Source: Pohlia nutans (Eukaryota; Streptophyta; Bryopsida; Bryales; Mniaceae). Taken from it: a stretch of DNA of 64,000 bases. A program made the position numbers and the translations under genes. The notes under the pieces were generated by a model that was not told the DNA's origin, did no database searches, and saw nothing but the letters and a program-made list of their open reading frames with translations. The stretch covers positions 2,108,001 through 2,172,000 of the forward strand of contig CM040094.1 of NCBI GenBank assembly GCA_022496805.1. Direction: 5' to 3'. This document shows positions 44,305 to 55,455 of this stretch, one piece after another (within the stretch, counting starts at the first letter, position 1; the number at the start of each line of letters is the position of its first letter).

Positions 44305-47300
44305 ATGGCATCACTCAGCCTGAGCCGAAGTAGTAGTACTAGAATTACGAGTTACAGTACCAGTGTCGCAAGTCCACCGAGCCACGGAACAGTAGTCCGC
44401 CTTCGGCTGAACAGTCGACGGCTGGCTTGCACTGTACCTTCATTGATCAGTGCCCGGCATCGACGTCTGGATCAAACTGTAGTGACAACATGTTCGGCAG
44501 TGAGAGAAGACAATGAGCATTCTACAGCGGCGCCGACGACGACGACTTGGATTCATGAAACTGTGTCGAGGCGTGTGCAGCCGTTTCTGCAAGTGGCTCG
44601 CGTGGACGATGTGCGCTGGCTCGCTGGACCGTGGTGGTTCGTATTAGCGCCGTTTTTATGGTAAGCATTAATTTTAGTACTAGGACCTCAGCCATCATTT
44701 ATCTCAAAGGCTAGCTTGATCTCCACAGTCACTAACTCTGTTCGTTATTTTGGCTGAAACCTAGTGAGGACTTTCATGAGTTTGTAGACTGCAGAGCTCG
44801 GAAGAAAAGTATAGATCATATACGTTTATTAGAGATGTAACGGAGTAGCTCAAGCAACATTTAGGAACCGTAATGTTGTTATAGCTACTTCCTTAACTAT
44901 GCTTTTAGTAGTGTTTATTTCAGAACAGTAAAATCTGCATGGTTGTCATGATAAGACGTTGAACACGACATTGAAACAGACAACAGACTTACAGACCCCG
45001 TTTAGGAACATATCATATTCTTAAAATACACCATGAATATTTATGGATATTCATATGTTTGAGAATGTTTCATCCAAGTTGTTTAACGTACTAGACACCC
45101 TTTGAACAACTTGTCAAGACATTGCCAAAATGTGTTGAAGACAATTCTGCCAGTTCCTTGAATCGAATTACCGAGTTCGCACCCAGTATTCTAAGCTCTT
45201 TTGTTAAAATCCAGCTTTAAGTTAGAGATTGAGAGAGAGAGCACTTGAGATTTTATAGTGAGAAATAATCATTTTATTAAGTACTACCGAGATTATAGAT
45301 TGAAGCTGAAAGTGGTCAAAAGTTAGATTTCTCTATATTACTTCCTTTGAAGAGCTTCTTCAATTGCCAAAATGGTCATAATTTTGCAGAGCGCCAACAT
45401 GGTACCTAACTGCAGAAACGATGCCTGTACAGTAAGATTGTAATTAAACCTTAAACTTAAGATTAAATTAAGATTAGATTCAAGATTAAATTAAGATTAA
45501 ATTTAAGATTAAATTCAAGATTAAGATTAAGATTAAATTCAAGATTCTTTCTGTAGGAAAGAGATTGATGTTCAAAAGGGGCCAAGCCAAGGCAGCTTAA
45601 GAACTGAAGTTTCTATCAATGGCTCTGATATATTGCGTAACTTGTTGGACTGAAATTGGATGAATGAATGCAGGGGGGCTGGTTTAGCAGTGGAGAATGG
45701 AAGTGGACCTCCTGATTTGAAAATGCTGGCTATACTTGCCCTTGCATCTGCGCTTCTGCTCAGTTCCGCTTGTACTGTCAATGAAGTCCTCGACAAGGAC
45801 TTGGATAGCAAGGCAAGAAGCACAATCATGATTCAAGTCACCCTTACTAACAGGGTCCATTCAAACTAATACGAACCACAACCGACGTTTTGGAGTGTAA
45901 CCAAAATCAAATCAAATAGTGAACCCAACATGCTCCACCTTCAATTTCAAACATGAGCTTTGCAAGCCACTCCAAGTTGTTGGAGACACCTAATCAAATC
46001 AACCACCTATAACACTAGTAAGATTTTGGTTCCTTAAAATTGGTCTTTTGTGATTTAATGGTCCAAATGACTTCCTTTTTAAAGAATTGAGTGACAAAGG
46101 ACCATGTCAGTCACAAAGAACTAAACAGTTATAAAGAACCACTAGTGCTACTATATCTTAAGTAGTGTTATTATAATCCTACTAGTGCTATTATATCTCA
46201 AGCCTGTGGCATGCCTTGCCATCATCTTAAATTGTATATAGGCCAATTACACCTTGAAGCTTTGGCTTTCTATGAACTCACCTTAGATTGAGGCCCTCTT
46301 TACACTAGAAACGAGAAGTCGTGGAGAAAACCGGCCAAGGGCCATGGCCTTTTGAGGTGGGCCTGACGAAAAATCCGGGGGACTTGAAAAATGTGCCTTT
46401 TTGCTGCCACCAAGGACAAAAGTGCTGTCCATGTCATTTTCTCCTCGTTTTGTCCCTTGGACTGAAAATTTCGGGTGTAAAGTGACCTTCGTTGGTCTTC
46501 TCGATTTCTACGCATCCTATTGGCTGAAATTTCTTTTCTCACGGCCCCTCGCCTCTAGTGTAAAGAGGGCCTGAGATTGGCCACCTCTGTGATAGCAAAA
46601 CTAGTTTACCCTTCTTTCTATTTTAGATTCTTTGGAAAGATCTATGCCAATTTGCTTGGCTGCCTTAAATACCAATTAGACGCACCTTACCTAACATGTA
46701 TTCTCTCTTCTTTTCGGTTGACTCTAATGAGAGTGACACAAAAACTATATTATCCTATTATAGACAACCCATTTTTTGTTTTGAATATTGAGATAACTTT
46801 TTTTGGCCAAAAAAAACCATAAAGTTGAAACATGCCCAAAAGTGAACTCTTTTCATGAAACGGAGGGAGTATCTTGAATGGTCATAGGCACATGATGATA
46901 GGCCCATTTTTTTAGGGTTACTATAATAATTTTAATGTTTGTTACTTTGCAGGTGGAGAGAACCAAGCTGCGGCCAGTTGCTGCTGGTACAGTGACTCCT
47001 CTCCAAGGGTGGATTTTTTTCGGAGCTCAGTATCTCTTGTATTTGGTCGTCCTCTCTCAGTTGGAGGCTTTCAGGTTAATATTCCTTCCTACTTACTGAA
47101 TGTCCTTTTGTCCTGATTGAGAATAAAAATTGTACTATTGGATTCAAATTCATATTAACCCTTAAAGAACATGGAGTGAAAATGGAAGCTGCCCAAAAGA
47201 ATCTCAAGCTGCCCACCAGTAAGTAACCACAGCCATGCAAATTGCAGAGTTTACTGCCCAAACCTCTATCCCTGTCACTCGTCTTTAATAGCAGCCCGAA

Positions 47301-50300
47301 CAACAACCTTGCCTACTTCGTCGCACAAAATCGATTCCACTACGTGACTGGGTGTCCTTCAATGGGCGAAAGCCGAGAATCTCACCTTGCAATGGCAACC
47401 ACATTCGAACGCACCAATTCTATCATTTTCTATTGGAGTATTTTTAAATTTTTTTACTTTATTCTTTCAAAATTAAGCCCCTTGGGTTTATTGTGTCCTT
47501 TAAGGCTTAAAGAACATGAATTGTCTTTTCTAAATAATATTCCTTTTGTCCCAATATAAAGCACACGTTCTAAAATTCAGCACAGTGTTGGACAGAGGGA
47601 GTAACAAACTTAAGAGTTGATACTTCAATTTTTGAGAGGACAAAAAACATGAGCCTGAACATTAATATCCTCCTGCTGCATGTGCTGGTGATCAGAGTTT
47701 GGAGCCTTGAACTCCAGGTGCTTCTTGCTCTTCAATTGATCTTCAACATCATATATCCGCTCGCGAAGCGTTTTACTCACTGGGTGAGCTCCCTATGGCC
47801 CTCATGTTGTTCCTTTTCATTTCTCCTTTAAGCCCTGAAGGACCAAGCATGAATTCATGATTTTAAAATGACAAATTCAATTGATCATATTGTGAAATAT
47901 ATAATTCAGATGGGACCAAATTTTATATCATTGGAATCAAAGAAGAACATTGCTTGTGTTGGTCAAAAACAAATAAGCTTGAACGAAAAGAAAGTTCACA
48001 TCTAGGACCTACTCAAAAATGCTAAAAAAGACGTGAGGCCCAATTTGGGCTTCTTGGTCCTTTAGGGGTTAATACTAAGCCATGATTAAATCTTACTTTT
48101 GTTATACATTTCAGCAACTTTCATCCTAGAGTTTGCATTTAGAAAAAAAAAACTACACATCCCACTGTGCAAGTGTTTTGTTGTGGTTAATGTCCCATGT
48201 AGCACTAGTAGGAAATGTGTCATATTTCACTTACTATAAATGAAAAAGGAACGAAATTGCGGCAAGCACATAGGTTGTGTTAGTGCTATTGAGTGGTTTT
48301 GGTCACCAGAAGACAAAACTATAAGCATAATATTTAGCTACTATTCACTGTTTTCACAAAACAAGGAATGTAAAATGACAGGTCTTCTACTAGTGCACTA
48401 GTTCAGTTTTTTGGTACTTGGAACATTAACCCCTAAACGTACCGATCCTTTGAACACAAGTAAATGCTAACCTCAAAGATAGATATTATCATGGCTCAAA
48501 TGTACATGAGGTGTACATGAGAGGACCATTGCAAGCATAAAATCTACCCAACAAATTTGACATACTTGCAATTGGAGGCCTCTCTAATATTGTCAACAAC
48601 TCCTCATCACAAGAAAACTATTGTAATTGGTAGAGAATTTAATAGTCTTACAAAGATGACTTGGATGAAAGTCATCCGAAATTGTATGAGAAAGTTGCAA
48701 GGCTTTGAATATGTTCGTGATCCAATTTCTGAATGCTAGGACGTTTACGAGTTAACCCCTAAATGTCTGAGAGACCAAAAAATGGCTTATGAATGAAGTC
48801 GAATGTTCAATTCCAACTATTGCGTGGATTATTTTCATCCAATTCTTTTTGTGAAGGGCTTTTGCTTGGTGATGCCACCTCTTCAAGTTAAATTCAAATC
48901 ATTCAAGTTATTTTTAGATTTTACATGGGGTCCCAACTACAAAAAGAGTTGTAAAAATGGTTCACCGTGTAGTGTATTTTGAATGTTTTTGCTTGCTCTA
49001 CTTAAACTAAATTTAGGCTATAAAAATAAGTTCCATTGCATTTGAGCTTAACTAACAAAATGAAGCTGCCAAGTTTAGTTTTCACTCTACTTTGAATTTT
49101 TGAAAAAATCTAAAAATTGAGTGTTTTATTGTAGTTACAAGTTTGGTAGGTATCACTAAGGTGTAGCAAAATTTCTAAATTTAGATACACGGATGAATTT
49201 CATCAACTAAACTTTTCTTCATTGTAATTTACACCTTTGGTAGAAAAATCGGAATTTTCTAATACATTTTGTAACTGATATGAATTTTCTTTACAATCAC
49301 TTCAAAAAACGATAGTAATTTCAAAATTTCACCAAAATTTATGAAAAATTCATGATTTGTAGTAGACATGTGGCTTCATCTACTAAAAATATAAAGTTGA
49401 ATTCTTTTATTATTTTTAATCCCAAAATTGAGTGTGGCAGATAAAGTATGATTCCATGGTCATAGTCCCAGGCATTTAGGGGTTAACCACAACAGGACAT
49501 TAATTTAACACCGTGTTCCAAGTTAACCCCTAAATGACCAAGAAGTCCAAATTGGACCTCATGTTTTGAATGTGTGGTATGTAGACTGCGGTGTATTTGG
49601 GGTTGGCAAACAATTGGAGTGTTTTCTTGGGATGGGCAGCGGTGCAAGGAACCCGAGACCTCGCGTTCCCGATACTCCTTCCTGTTTTCTTCGCAGCCTG
49701 CTGCTGGAACCTTGTGTTGGATACAATTTACAGTCACCAAGATAAGAAGGATGATCCCAAAGCTGGGGTCAAGTCACTGGCCCTATTATTTGGCAAACAT
49801 ACCAAGCCGTGGCTCACCGGCTTCAACATGGCATTCGTTGCTAGCCTCAGCATTGCGGGTCACGTCGCGGCGATCGGTATGACAATTCATTTTAAAACCC
49901 CCTCCATTCATAGTTTTAAAATGAAAATTTTAATTGATTATATTGTGGAAAATATAATTTAGGTGGGATCAAATTTTATGCTCGATTTTATGACATCCAA
50001 AATTCCAAATTAGTGAAAAACACTGCTTGTGTTGATCAAAAAGATAATAAATTTTAAAAAAAGAAAGTTCACATAGGACTTACTCAAAATTCCTTAAAAT
50101 AACATGAGACCCAATTTGGACTTCTGGATCCTTTAGACATTAATGTATAATTAATTGAGTTTGATCATTTTAATTTTTTTATATTGACTACACACTAGTA
50201 AAAAAGGTGGTAGTGCTGAGGGAGATGCCTAGGTAAGTGGTGCCTAATTCCACATATGCAGAGTGATTTTACATGGGGAGAGCCACCTTTTCTACTAAAC

Positions 50301-51832
50301 AATGACAATTATTGGTATAGTCATATTCAACGTTTGAATTGTGCATTTTATAGTGACCTTTTGAGTGACAGTTAGCCCCAGCTAATCTTAGAGTAAAAGG
50401 AGCTTAAAAAAAATTACATTAGGTCCCATTTTCACATTAGTCCGACTTAACACAAGGTTTTAGCCCCAAGCTAAATCTCACGATTCTTTAAAACCTAAGA
50501 TTGTTATAGATCTAAGGTTTTAGTTGGGCGTCTAAAACTACGTCCAAATTCACTATAAAAAATTTATATTTGAATGAAAATGGGAATATGTATTTTTTTC
50601 ATTTATTTATTCATTTATTTATATTTATATATTGATATGTATTTATTTACTTTAACCCTTGAATGGCCCAAAAAGCCCTTTGTGGCTGTATAGTATATTC
50701 TATATTTGGTGGTATTTCATCAAAATAAGAATGCCTAAACAGTTTTTAGTATAAAGTAAAATTAATAATCACTATAATATGTATATAACAATATATCACA
50801 ATTCATATATCAAACCACAATTGAATAATTATAGGGCTACATACGGGTTGTAGAGAGGGACCCCAAGGGCCTTTTAAGGCTTAATTCATGAATTTATTAG
50901 GTTATTTTTAAATTTTATTATTTTTATAGAAATCAAATTAATTTGATTTTTTTTTTCCATTGCTTGATGACTGATTTTTTACATGGCCGTACAACAGGGT
51001 GGCCATTCTATGTAGGTGTTGCGGTTGCGGCAGCGCAAGTGACTTGGCAAATTGCCTCTGTTGATCTTGATAACCCAGCAGATTGTCTAGCCAAGTAAGG
51101 AACTCAGTTACAATCCAATTTCGTTATTATCATACTCTCCAATATCACATTCCAATCTCTGCAGAGAATATTTGCTATTGTGTATGGACACTTTTCACTT
51201 TGAAGTTCTGAGCTCGTGTGCTTTGGTTACCAAAGGAGTGATACAAAAGAATTCTAAGTGTAGTTTTTGTTGCTAATAGTAATCTCGGCAGTTGATGTAA
51301 AATAAGCCACTTTGTTTTGTGTCATGTAACTATTTGTGCCACTTTGTGATCACTATGCTTGAGTGTCATACATTTAAAATTTTGATATGTACACTACTGG
51401 TACAGAGTGGCACAAATAGGTTAGTTTTCCTTAAATAAACAAGGCTTCATATTGCATTCATGAATGTGTTGGTTGGCGCATAAAATATGCATTACAGTAC
51501 CCCAAGCATCAGGATTGGCATGTCATGCCAAATTATCATTATTATTATTGGAAATTTGTTTTTTCAAAAAATGTCAAATTTTGGAAATGTGCTCTAAAAT
51601 TTCTTTTTCACCATACAAAATATATTTTTATGGGGCGATTTGGGCTTCTCTTTGATGATTTTTTTGCCAATCCTAACAACCAATTACGAGATTTTAGATC
51701 TTTGGGCTATGATGTGTTTAATAGGATGGCATGTGATGATATTATTTATTGTTTTGTGACAGATTTTTCACCAACAAATGGGTTAGTGCAATTCTTTTTG
51801 GAGGAATTGTATGTGGGAAGCTTCTAGCTTGA
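44305..51832 (+). CDS. COQ2-like 4-hydroxybenzoate polyprenyltransferase (UbiA family), 7 exons
   Basis: Exons 44305-44660, 45674-45812, 46953-47074, 47696-47783, 49585-49876, 50998-51094 and 51763-51832 keep phase and give 387 residues, near the length of plant PPT1/COQ2. COQ2 condenses a polyprenyl chain onto 4-hydroxybenzoate in ubiquinone synthesis at the mitochondrial inner membrane. The first 60 residues are Ser/Arg-rich, like an organelle transit peptide. Family landmarks: KVERTKLRPVAAG, YPLAKRFTHW, LGWAAVQG, second Asp motif DTIYSHQDKKDD (281-292), and C-terminal TNKWVSAILFGGI. The first Asp motif reads NEVLDKDLD (155-163), with Glu156 where most members have Asp. The N-terminal ARVDDVRWLAGPWW also departs from the usual ARLDKPIGTWL. 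So a divergent paralogue, or another aromatic substrate, is possible. Intron 2 has a GC donor. The gene spans 7.5 kb because introns are loaded with MITEs. Confidence 0.93.
45813..46952 (+). other. Intron 2 of the COQ2-like gene, GC-AG type
   Basis: Exon 2 must end at ...DLDSK for the conserved VERTKLRP to follow. That boundary reads AGCAAG|GCAAGA with acceptor TTTGCAG|GTGGAG. No GT donor gives the right phase nearby. AAG|GCAAG matches the strong consensus of GC donors. Confidence 0.85.
46291..46572. mobile_element. MITE in COQ2-like intron 2
   Basis: AGGCCCTCTTTACACTAGA left, TCTAGTGTAAAGAGGGCCT right. GAGATTG-like flanks occur at both sides, possibly an imperfect 8-bp duplication (TTAGATTG / TGAGATTG), which would fit hAT; not certain. 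Confidence 0.75.
47155..47510. mobile_element. TTAA-flanked element (p), COQ2-like intron 3
   Basis: TTAACCCTTAAAGAACATGG left; TGTGTCCTTTAAGGCTTAA right. Diverged termini; the interior is not obviously shared with the others. Confidence 0.6.
47828..48072. mobile_element. TTAA-flanked element (h), COQ2-like intron 4
   Basis: TTAAGCCCTGAAGGACCAAG left; TTCTTGGTCCTTTAGGGGTTAA-type right end. 245 bp, colinear with 49892-50143 (GTTGATCAAAAA-like and GAAAGTTCACAT blocks). Confidence 0.85.
48203..48395. mobile_element. CACTA-like MITE, family 1, COQ2-like intron 4
   Basis: CACTAGTAGGAAATGTGTC left; GGTCTTCTACTAGTG right; same interior blocks (TACTATAAATGAAAAAG) as 35986-36180. Confidence 0.85.
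48426..48755. mobile_element. TTAA-flanked element (i), COQ2-like intron 4
   Basis: TTAACCCCTAAACGTACCGA left; TGCTAGGACGTTTACGAGTTAA-type right end. It is the uninterrupted relative of the nested element at 38497-40909. Its right TTAA is also the left TTAA of the next element. Confidence 0.88.
48752..49486. mobile_element. TTAA-flanked element (j), COQ2-like intron 4
   Basis: TTAACCCCTAAATGTCTGAG left; AGGCATTTAGGGGTTAA right. 735 bp, AT-rich, non-coding. Confidence 0.8.
49523..49570. repeat. Terminal fragment of a TTAA element (k) at the exon 5 acceptor
   Basis: TTAACCCCTAAATGACCAAG continuing to CCTCATGTTTT matches the terminus of elements b and h (inverted), then stops. The exon 5 acceptor follows 14 bp later. 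Confidence 0.7.
49892..50143. mobile_element. TTAA-flanked element (l), COQ2-like intron 5
   Basis: Starts TTAAAACCCCCTCC, 15 bp after the exon 5 donor; ends GGATCCTTTAGACATTAA. Colinear with 47828-48072 but with decayed ends. Confidence 0.75.
50193..50297. mobile_element. CACTA-like MITE, family 2, COQ2-like intron 5
   Basis: CACTAGTAAAAAAGGTGG left; CCACCTTTTCTACTAA right. Confidence 0.75.
50652..50884. mobile_element. TTAA-flanked element (q), COQ2-like intron 5
   Basis: TTAACCCTTGAATGGCCCAA left; GGGCCTTTTAAGGCTTAA right. Confidence 0.75.
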
Positions 51833-52629
51833 TGATATCCTTAGGTTTCCATGCGTTCAAAGGTGAGGATAAATAATGTCCCTATAGTACATTATTTCAA
51901 CTTGTCATTTCAACTTCCACTAAGAGTGTCAGGTTCCTTCCAAATGATTAGAGTGACACGAGTTGGCCGAGGAGTTGGCATGCCATGTTTATTATAAAGT
52001 TTCCATTTATCATAGAAACAATAAAAAAAAAAAACGTTTTTAACAAAGATACTATATTTCCAACTAAAATAGAAAATAGTGTTTGTGTTGAGAAACTATG
52101 TCCCATATAACAAAGTTTTTGGAAAAGTTAGCCTAAAGAGGAAATTTAGGCAAACTCATGTTGAATTCCTCTTGAATTCATATTGAAATATAAATAGACC
52201 AAAAACTAGTCTATAACAAGTTGGGAGACGTTCAAGACAATTTAAAACAAGGCACTGTTATTATTCTCCATACTTCGTTATGGCTTTCACACCTTTCATC
52301 AAAGCTCCAAGCCCATGGTCCACAAGGGGACAATCTATGACATGACACTATTCAACCCAAGTATAGTTCAATAGAGAGGTTCAAAGTAGAGTAGAAAGGG
52401 AGGTTGGATGCGCTTCATCTCGGTTAACTCTACTAAATCAAAATTTTAGTGTAGTTGTTAAAAGTGATCTCATGCATAAAGCACAAAAGTGCTTCTCCAG
52501 TAAAAAGTTCTTTAATGTATAGGTTCAAAAACACTTACATGCGTAACCGTTAAACAAAGGAATTGAGTAGTGCTCCTCCTAAAAGCAAGTTTCTTTAGAA
52601 AATCAAGCCCGAGGAGCTTGGAAGGACAT
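51833..52629. other. 3' flank of the COQ2-like gene
   Basis: AT-rich, no further exon or gene found; poly(A) site not assigned. Confidence 0.4.
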
Positions 52630-53217
52630 TTAACCCCTAAACATCCCAGCGTCCAGAAACTGGATCACGAACGGATTCAAAGCCTTCTCACGTTCTCATC
52701 AATGCTTGGATGAAACTCATCCAATTTTTTGGAGGTTCTTCACCAAGTTGTTGTCCTATCTAATGGCTAGATTTAGTTATACTAGAGTACAAATTTTTCT
52801 AAAATTATAAATGTAGAAGTATGTCAAGTCGTTGACCAAGCCAAAATTGCATTGACTCTAGTTCAAAGTGGAATCGTGAAAAATGAGGTTATAAATTTAA
52901 GAAACTCAAAAATTTCAAAGTATCACCACATTTAAGAGTATCTCATTTCTAACTCATTCCAACAAATTTTAGTCAAAAAATATTGAAATTTAGTTTGTAA
53001 TCGAATTTAGAAGGAATTTTTAATTTTAACTTTCAAATTTTATAATTAAATATTGGTGATTGTATTAGTGAATCAAACCGTACGGATGAAATCTAAAATT
53101 CAAAATCTAGAACTTTCATTTGTGTATCAATTCCAGAATATTCTTCTAAATAGTACTTTATAATGCTTTTTCTCAAATTGTCAATTCCAAGGACACCCTG
53201 GTACGTTTAGGGGTTAA
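52630..53217. mobile_element. TTAA-flanked element (m)
   Basis: TTAACCCCTAAACATCCCAG left; GGTACGTTTAGGGGTTAA right. The left part (TGGATCACGAACGGATTCAA) matches the right part of 48426-48755 inverted; the right part matches 30495-31058. It therefore links two subfamilies. Confidence 0.85.
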
Positions 53218-53388
53218 GGATTAAAAGTTATTTAATGCAGGCATGCATAGGTTCAAATGCACATGTGTCTTACCAACTCCATGAAAGTGAATTTGTATGA
53301 CTCGTTGTCACATCTACTCTAGCCCATGCTAAATTCATTTTTGGCTAATATATATTTCAGAATTTGTACTTTCTAAGGTCCTCAAACT

Positions 53389-53935
53389 TTAACCCTTTAA
53401 AGTCCCGATTCAACCCTGTTTTCAAAGATTCCGACAAAATGTTTGATTGAAAATTAAAATGGAGTTGATGTACAAAAAAAAGTTATAAATATCAATGTGA
53501 AGATAACTTCTGTACGGTTGGATTCATCATATTTATTATTAATTTTTTAAAATTAATTTTGCAAGGTTTTCTCTTGAAATTCAATTAAAAATCCAAAATT
53601 AACATTAATTTTTTTTAAATATTGTAACGAAACTGGAATAACATGCACTACAAGATGGTATAGTTTTCACTATTTGATTCTACTTATTATAGAAAATCAT
53701 GTTTTAGGTCTCACTTTTTGAACTAAGAATGAAACTTGACATAAACCACTTTTGCTATTTTTCAAAAATTCTCAATATCTTATTTTGAAGATCAGTACCA
53801 TACAAATGGTAGTCAACTAGCACAAGAATTTTAAAAAAAATTGAATGGATGAAAAACGTCACTGTGCATGGTGAAGGGGCGCGTCAGAAATCATCCAGCG
53901 TCCATAATCTGGACGCTGGCGCGTCAAAGGGTTAA
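53389..53935. mobile_element. TTAA-flanked element (n)
   Basis: TTAACCCTTTAAAGTCCCG left; TGGCGCGTCAAAGGGTTAA right; AT-rich interior with ACTACAAGATGGTAT. Confidence 0.8.
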
Positions 53936-54117
53936 AATCTATAAATTCAAATTGTATGGAATCTTCTATAGATTCTCGTTGAAGGCTTCAAATGGTAGTG
54001 TTAATAATTCCAATAGTTCCATAGTTGTTCAATGCTATCAATGAGAAGACAAAACAAACATCTACCTTATTTTTACTTTGTTTTATTTTGAAATTCTTAG
54101 AAAATTTTGCGATGATG

Positions 54118-54640
54118 TTAACCCTTTGACGTGCCTGGGTTCACATAGTGGACAATAAACAAATTGAGATTATCCTCTTGACTACATAGATGAACGATTT
54201 TCATTCATCAAAATTTCTCTTTGCTCTTGTGCTAGTTGACTATCATTTGTACAGTATAGATCTTCAAAACTAGATATTGTGATTTTTTAAAATAAAAAAA
54301 TTGGTTTATGTCAAGCTTCATTCTTAGTTCAAAAAGTGAGATCTTAAACATGATTTTCCAAAATAAGTAGAATCAAATAATAGAAATCATACCATCTTGT
54401 AGTGCATGTTATTCCAAATTCATTACAACAATTTTGATTTTTAAAAATTAATTTGGGATTTTTAATTGAGTTTTCAAAAGAAAATATTTGAAATTTTAAT
54501 TACAATTTATCAATAAAAAATATGATTAATCCAACTGTAAAAATGTGATCTTCACATTGATATTTACATCTTGGCTTTGTACGTCGACTCCGTTTTTGTT
54601 GTTCATCAAACATTTTATAACGCTTTGGTGCGTTCAAAAT
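54118..54640. mobile_element. Inverted, partly decayed copy of element n (o)
   Basis: Starts TTAACCCTTTGACGTGCC; its interior is the reverse complement of n (CATCTTGTAGTGCATGTTAT against ATAACATGCACTACAAGATG). The far end lacks a clear TTAA. Confidence 0.75.
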
Positions 54641-55128
54641 AAATAAAATCTCATGCTTTCTTTTTATCCCGGGGAAGACACTTAGGAAATTTATTAAACA
54701 TGGTGCGTTAAAATATAGGGTGTGTTTTATTCATGAGCAATAAAATTTTGAAATATTTAAATGTAATATAGGATGCTTAAAATTCAAGTAAGGAATAATT
54801 ACAAAATATACCAAGAATATTCGAGAATATGCCTCGAATATTCCAATTATGTGATAGCCTCATTTAATTACCCCTTTAACGCACGTGTTCTACCAAAGTA
54901 TAGTGAAGTGTCCTCCCCGAGCTTTTTATCTTTTCTTTTTTAAACAAATGAATGCTTTATTTCCATTGCACAACAACAAATTACAAACATCACACTGTGA
55001 AATGAAAAGAGCACATTTCTAGTGCTCCCCTCTTCTGATTTTTTCTTTTTTTCTTTCTACAATATCCAGACTAGATTCAAAGCTCCTAATCGTTTCTAAT
55101 GCTTTCATGTGTGACAGGGGGTCAATAT
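54641..55128. other. Intergenic DNA with a retroposon-like tail
   Basis: From about 54930 the minus strand has GAAATAAAGCATTCATTTGT followed by an A-rich tail, similar in style to the fragment at 55309-55440. No gene. Confidence 0.35.
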
Positions 55129-55455
55129 CACTAGTAGCAAATCTGTCGTTTTTCATTCCCCACTTTGTGGAAACAGTAAATAGTGGCGGAATATTGTGAT
55201 CATATTTTTGTCTTCTTGTGACCAAAAGCACTCACCAGCACCAACACAACCCATGTACTTAACGCGGTTTCATTCCTTTTTCATTTTTAATAAGTGAAAA
55301 ACGACACATTTCTTTTTTCTTTTTTTTTTTGGCACAAACAAAGGAGAACCCTTTATTGCGAGAAGAGGCAAAATACAAACCCACCCCACCGTGACCGGCA
55401 AGGCTGGTGACACCTAGGACTGACCATCAAAGTGAAAAAATGTTTCCTACTAAGG
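55129..55455. mobile_element. CACTA-like MITE, family 1, split by a retroposon
   Basis: CACTAGTAGCAAATCTGTCG left, matching 28432 colinearly up to GTGAAAAACGACACATTTC; the last bases (TTTCCTACTA) reappear at 55443 after the insertion. Confidence 0.75.
55309..55442 (-). mobile_element. 5'-truncated retroposon fragment inside the MITE
   Basis: On the minus strand it ends CAATAAAGGGTTCTCCTTTG then TTTGTGCC and an A-rich tail. Flanks GTGAAAAACGACACATTTC and AAGTGAAAAAATGTTTC look like an imperfect target-site duplication of about 16-19 bp, as produced by LINE machinery. Confidence 0.6.

Noticed and set aside
51525..51762. Separate gene overlapping the end of the COQ2-like gene
   Set aside because: The frame is largely intron; only 51763-51832 matches the conserved C-terminus of the prenyltransferase and is used as exon 7.
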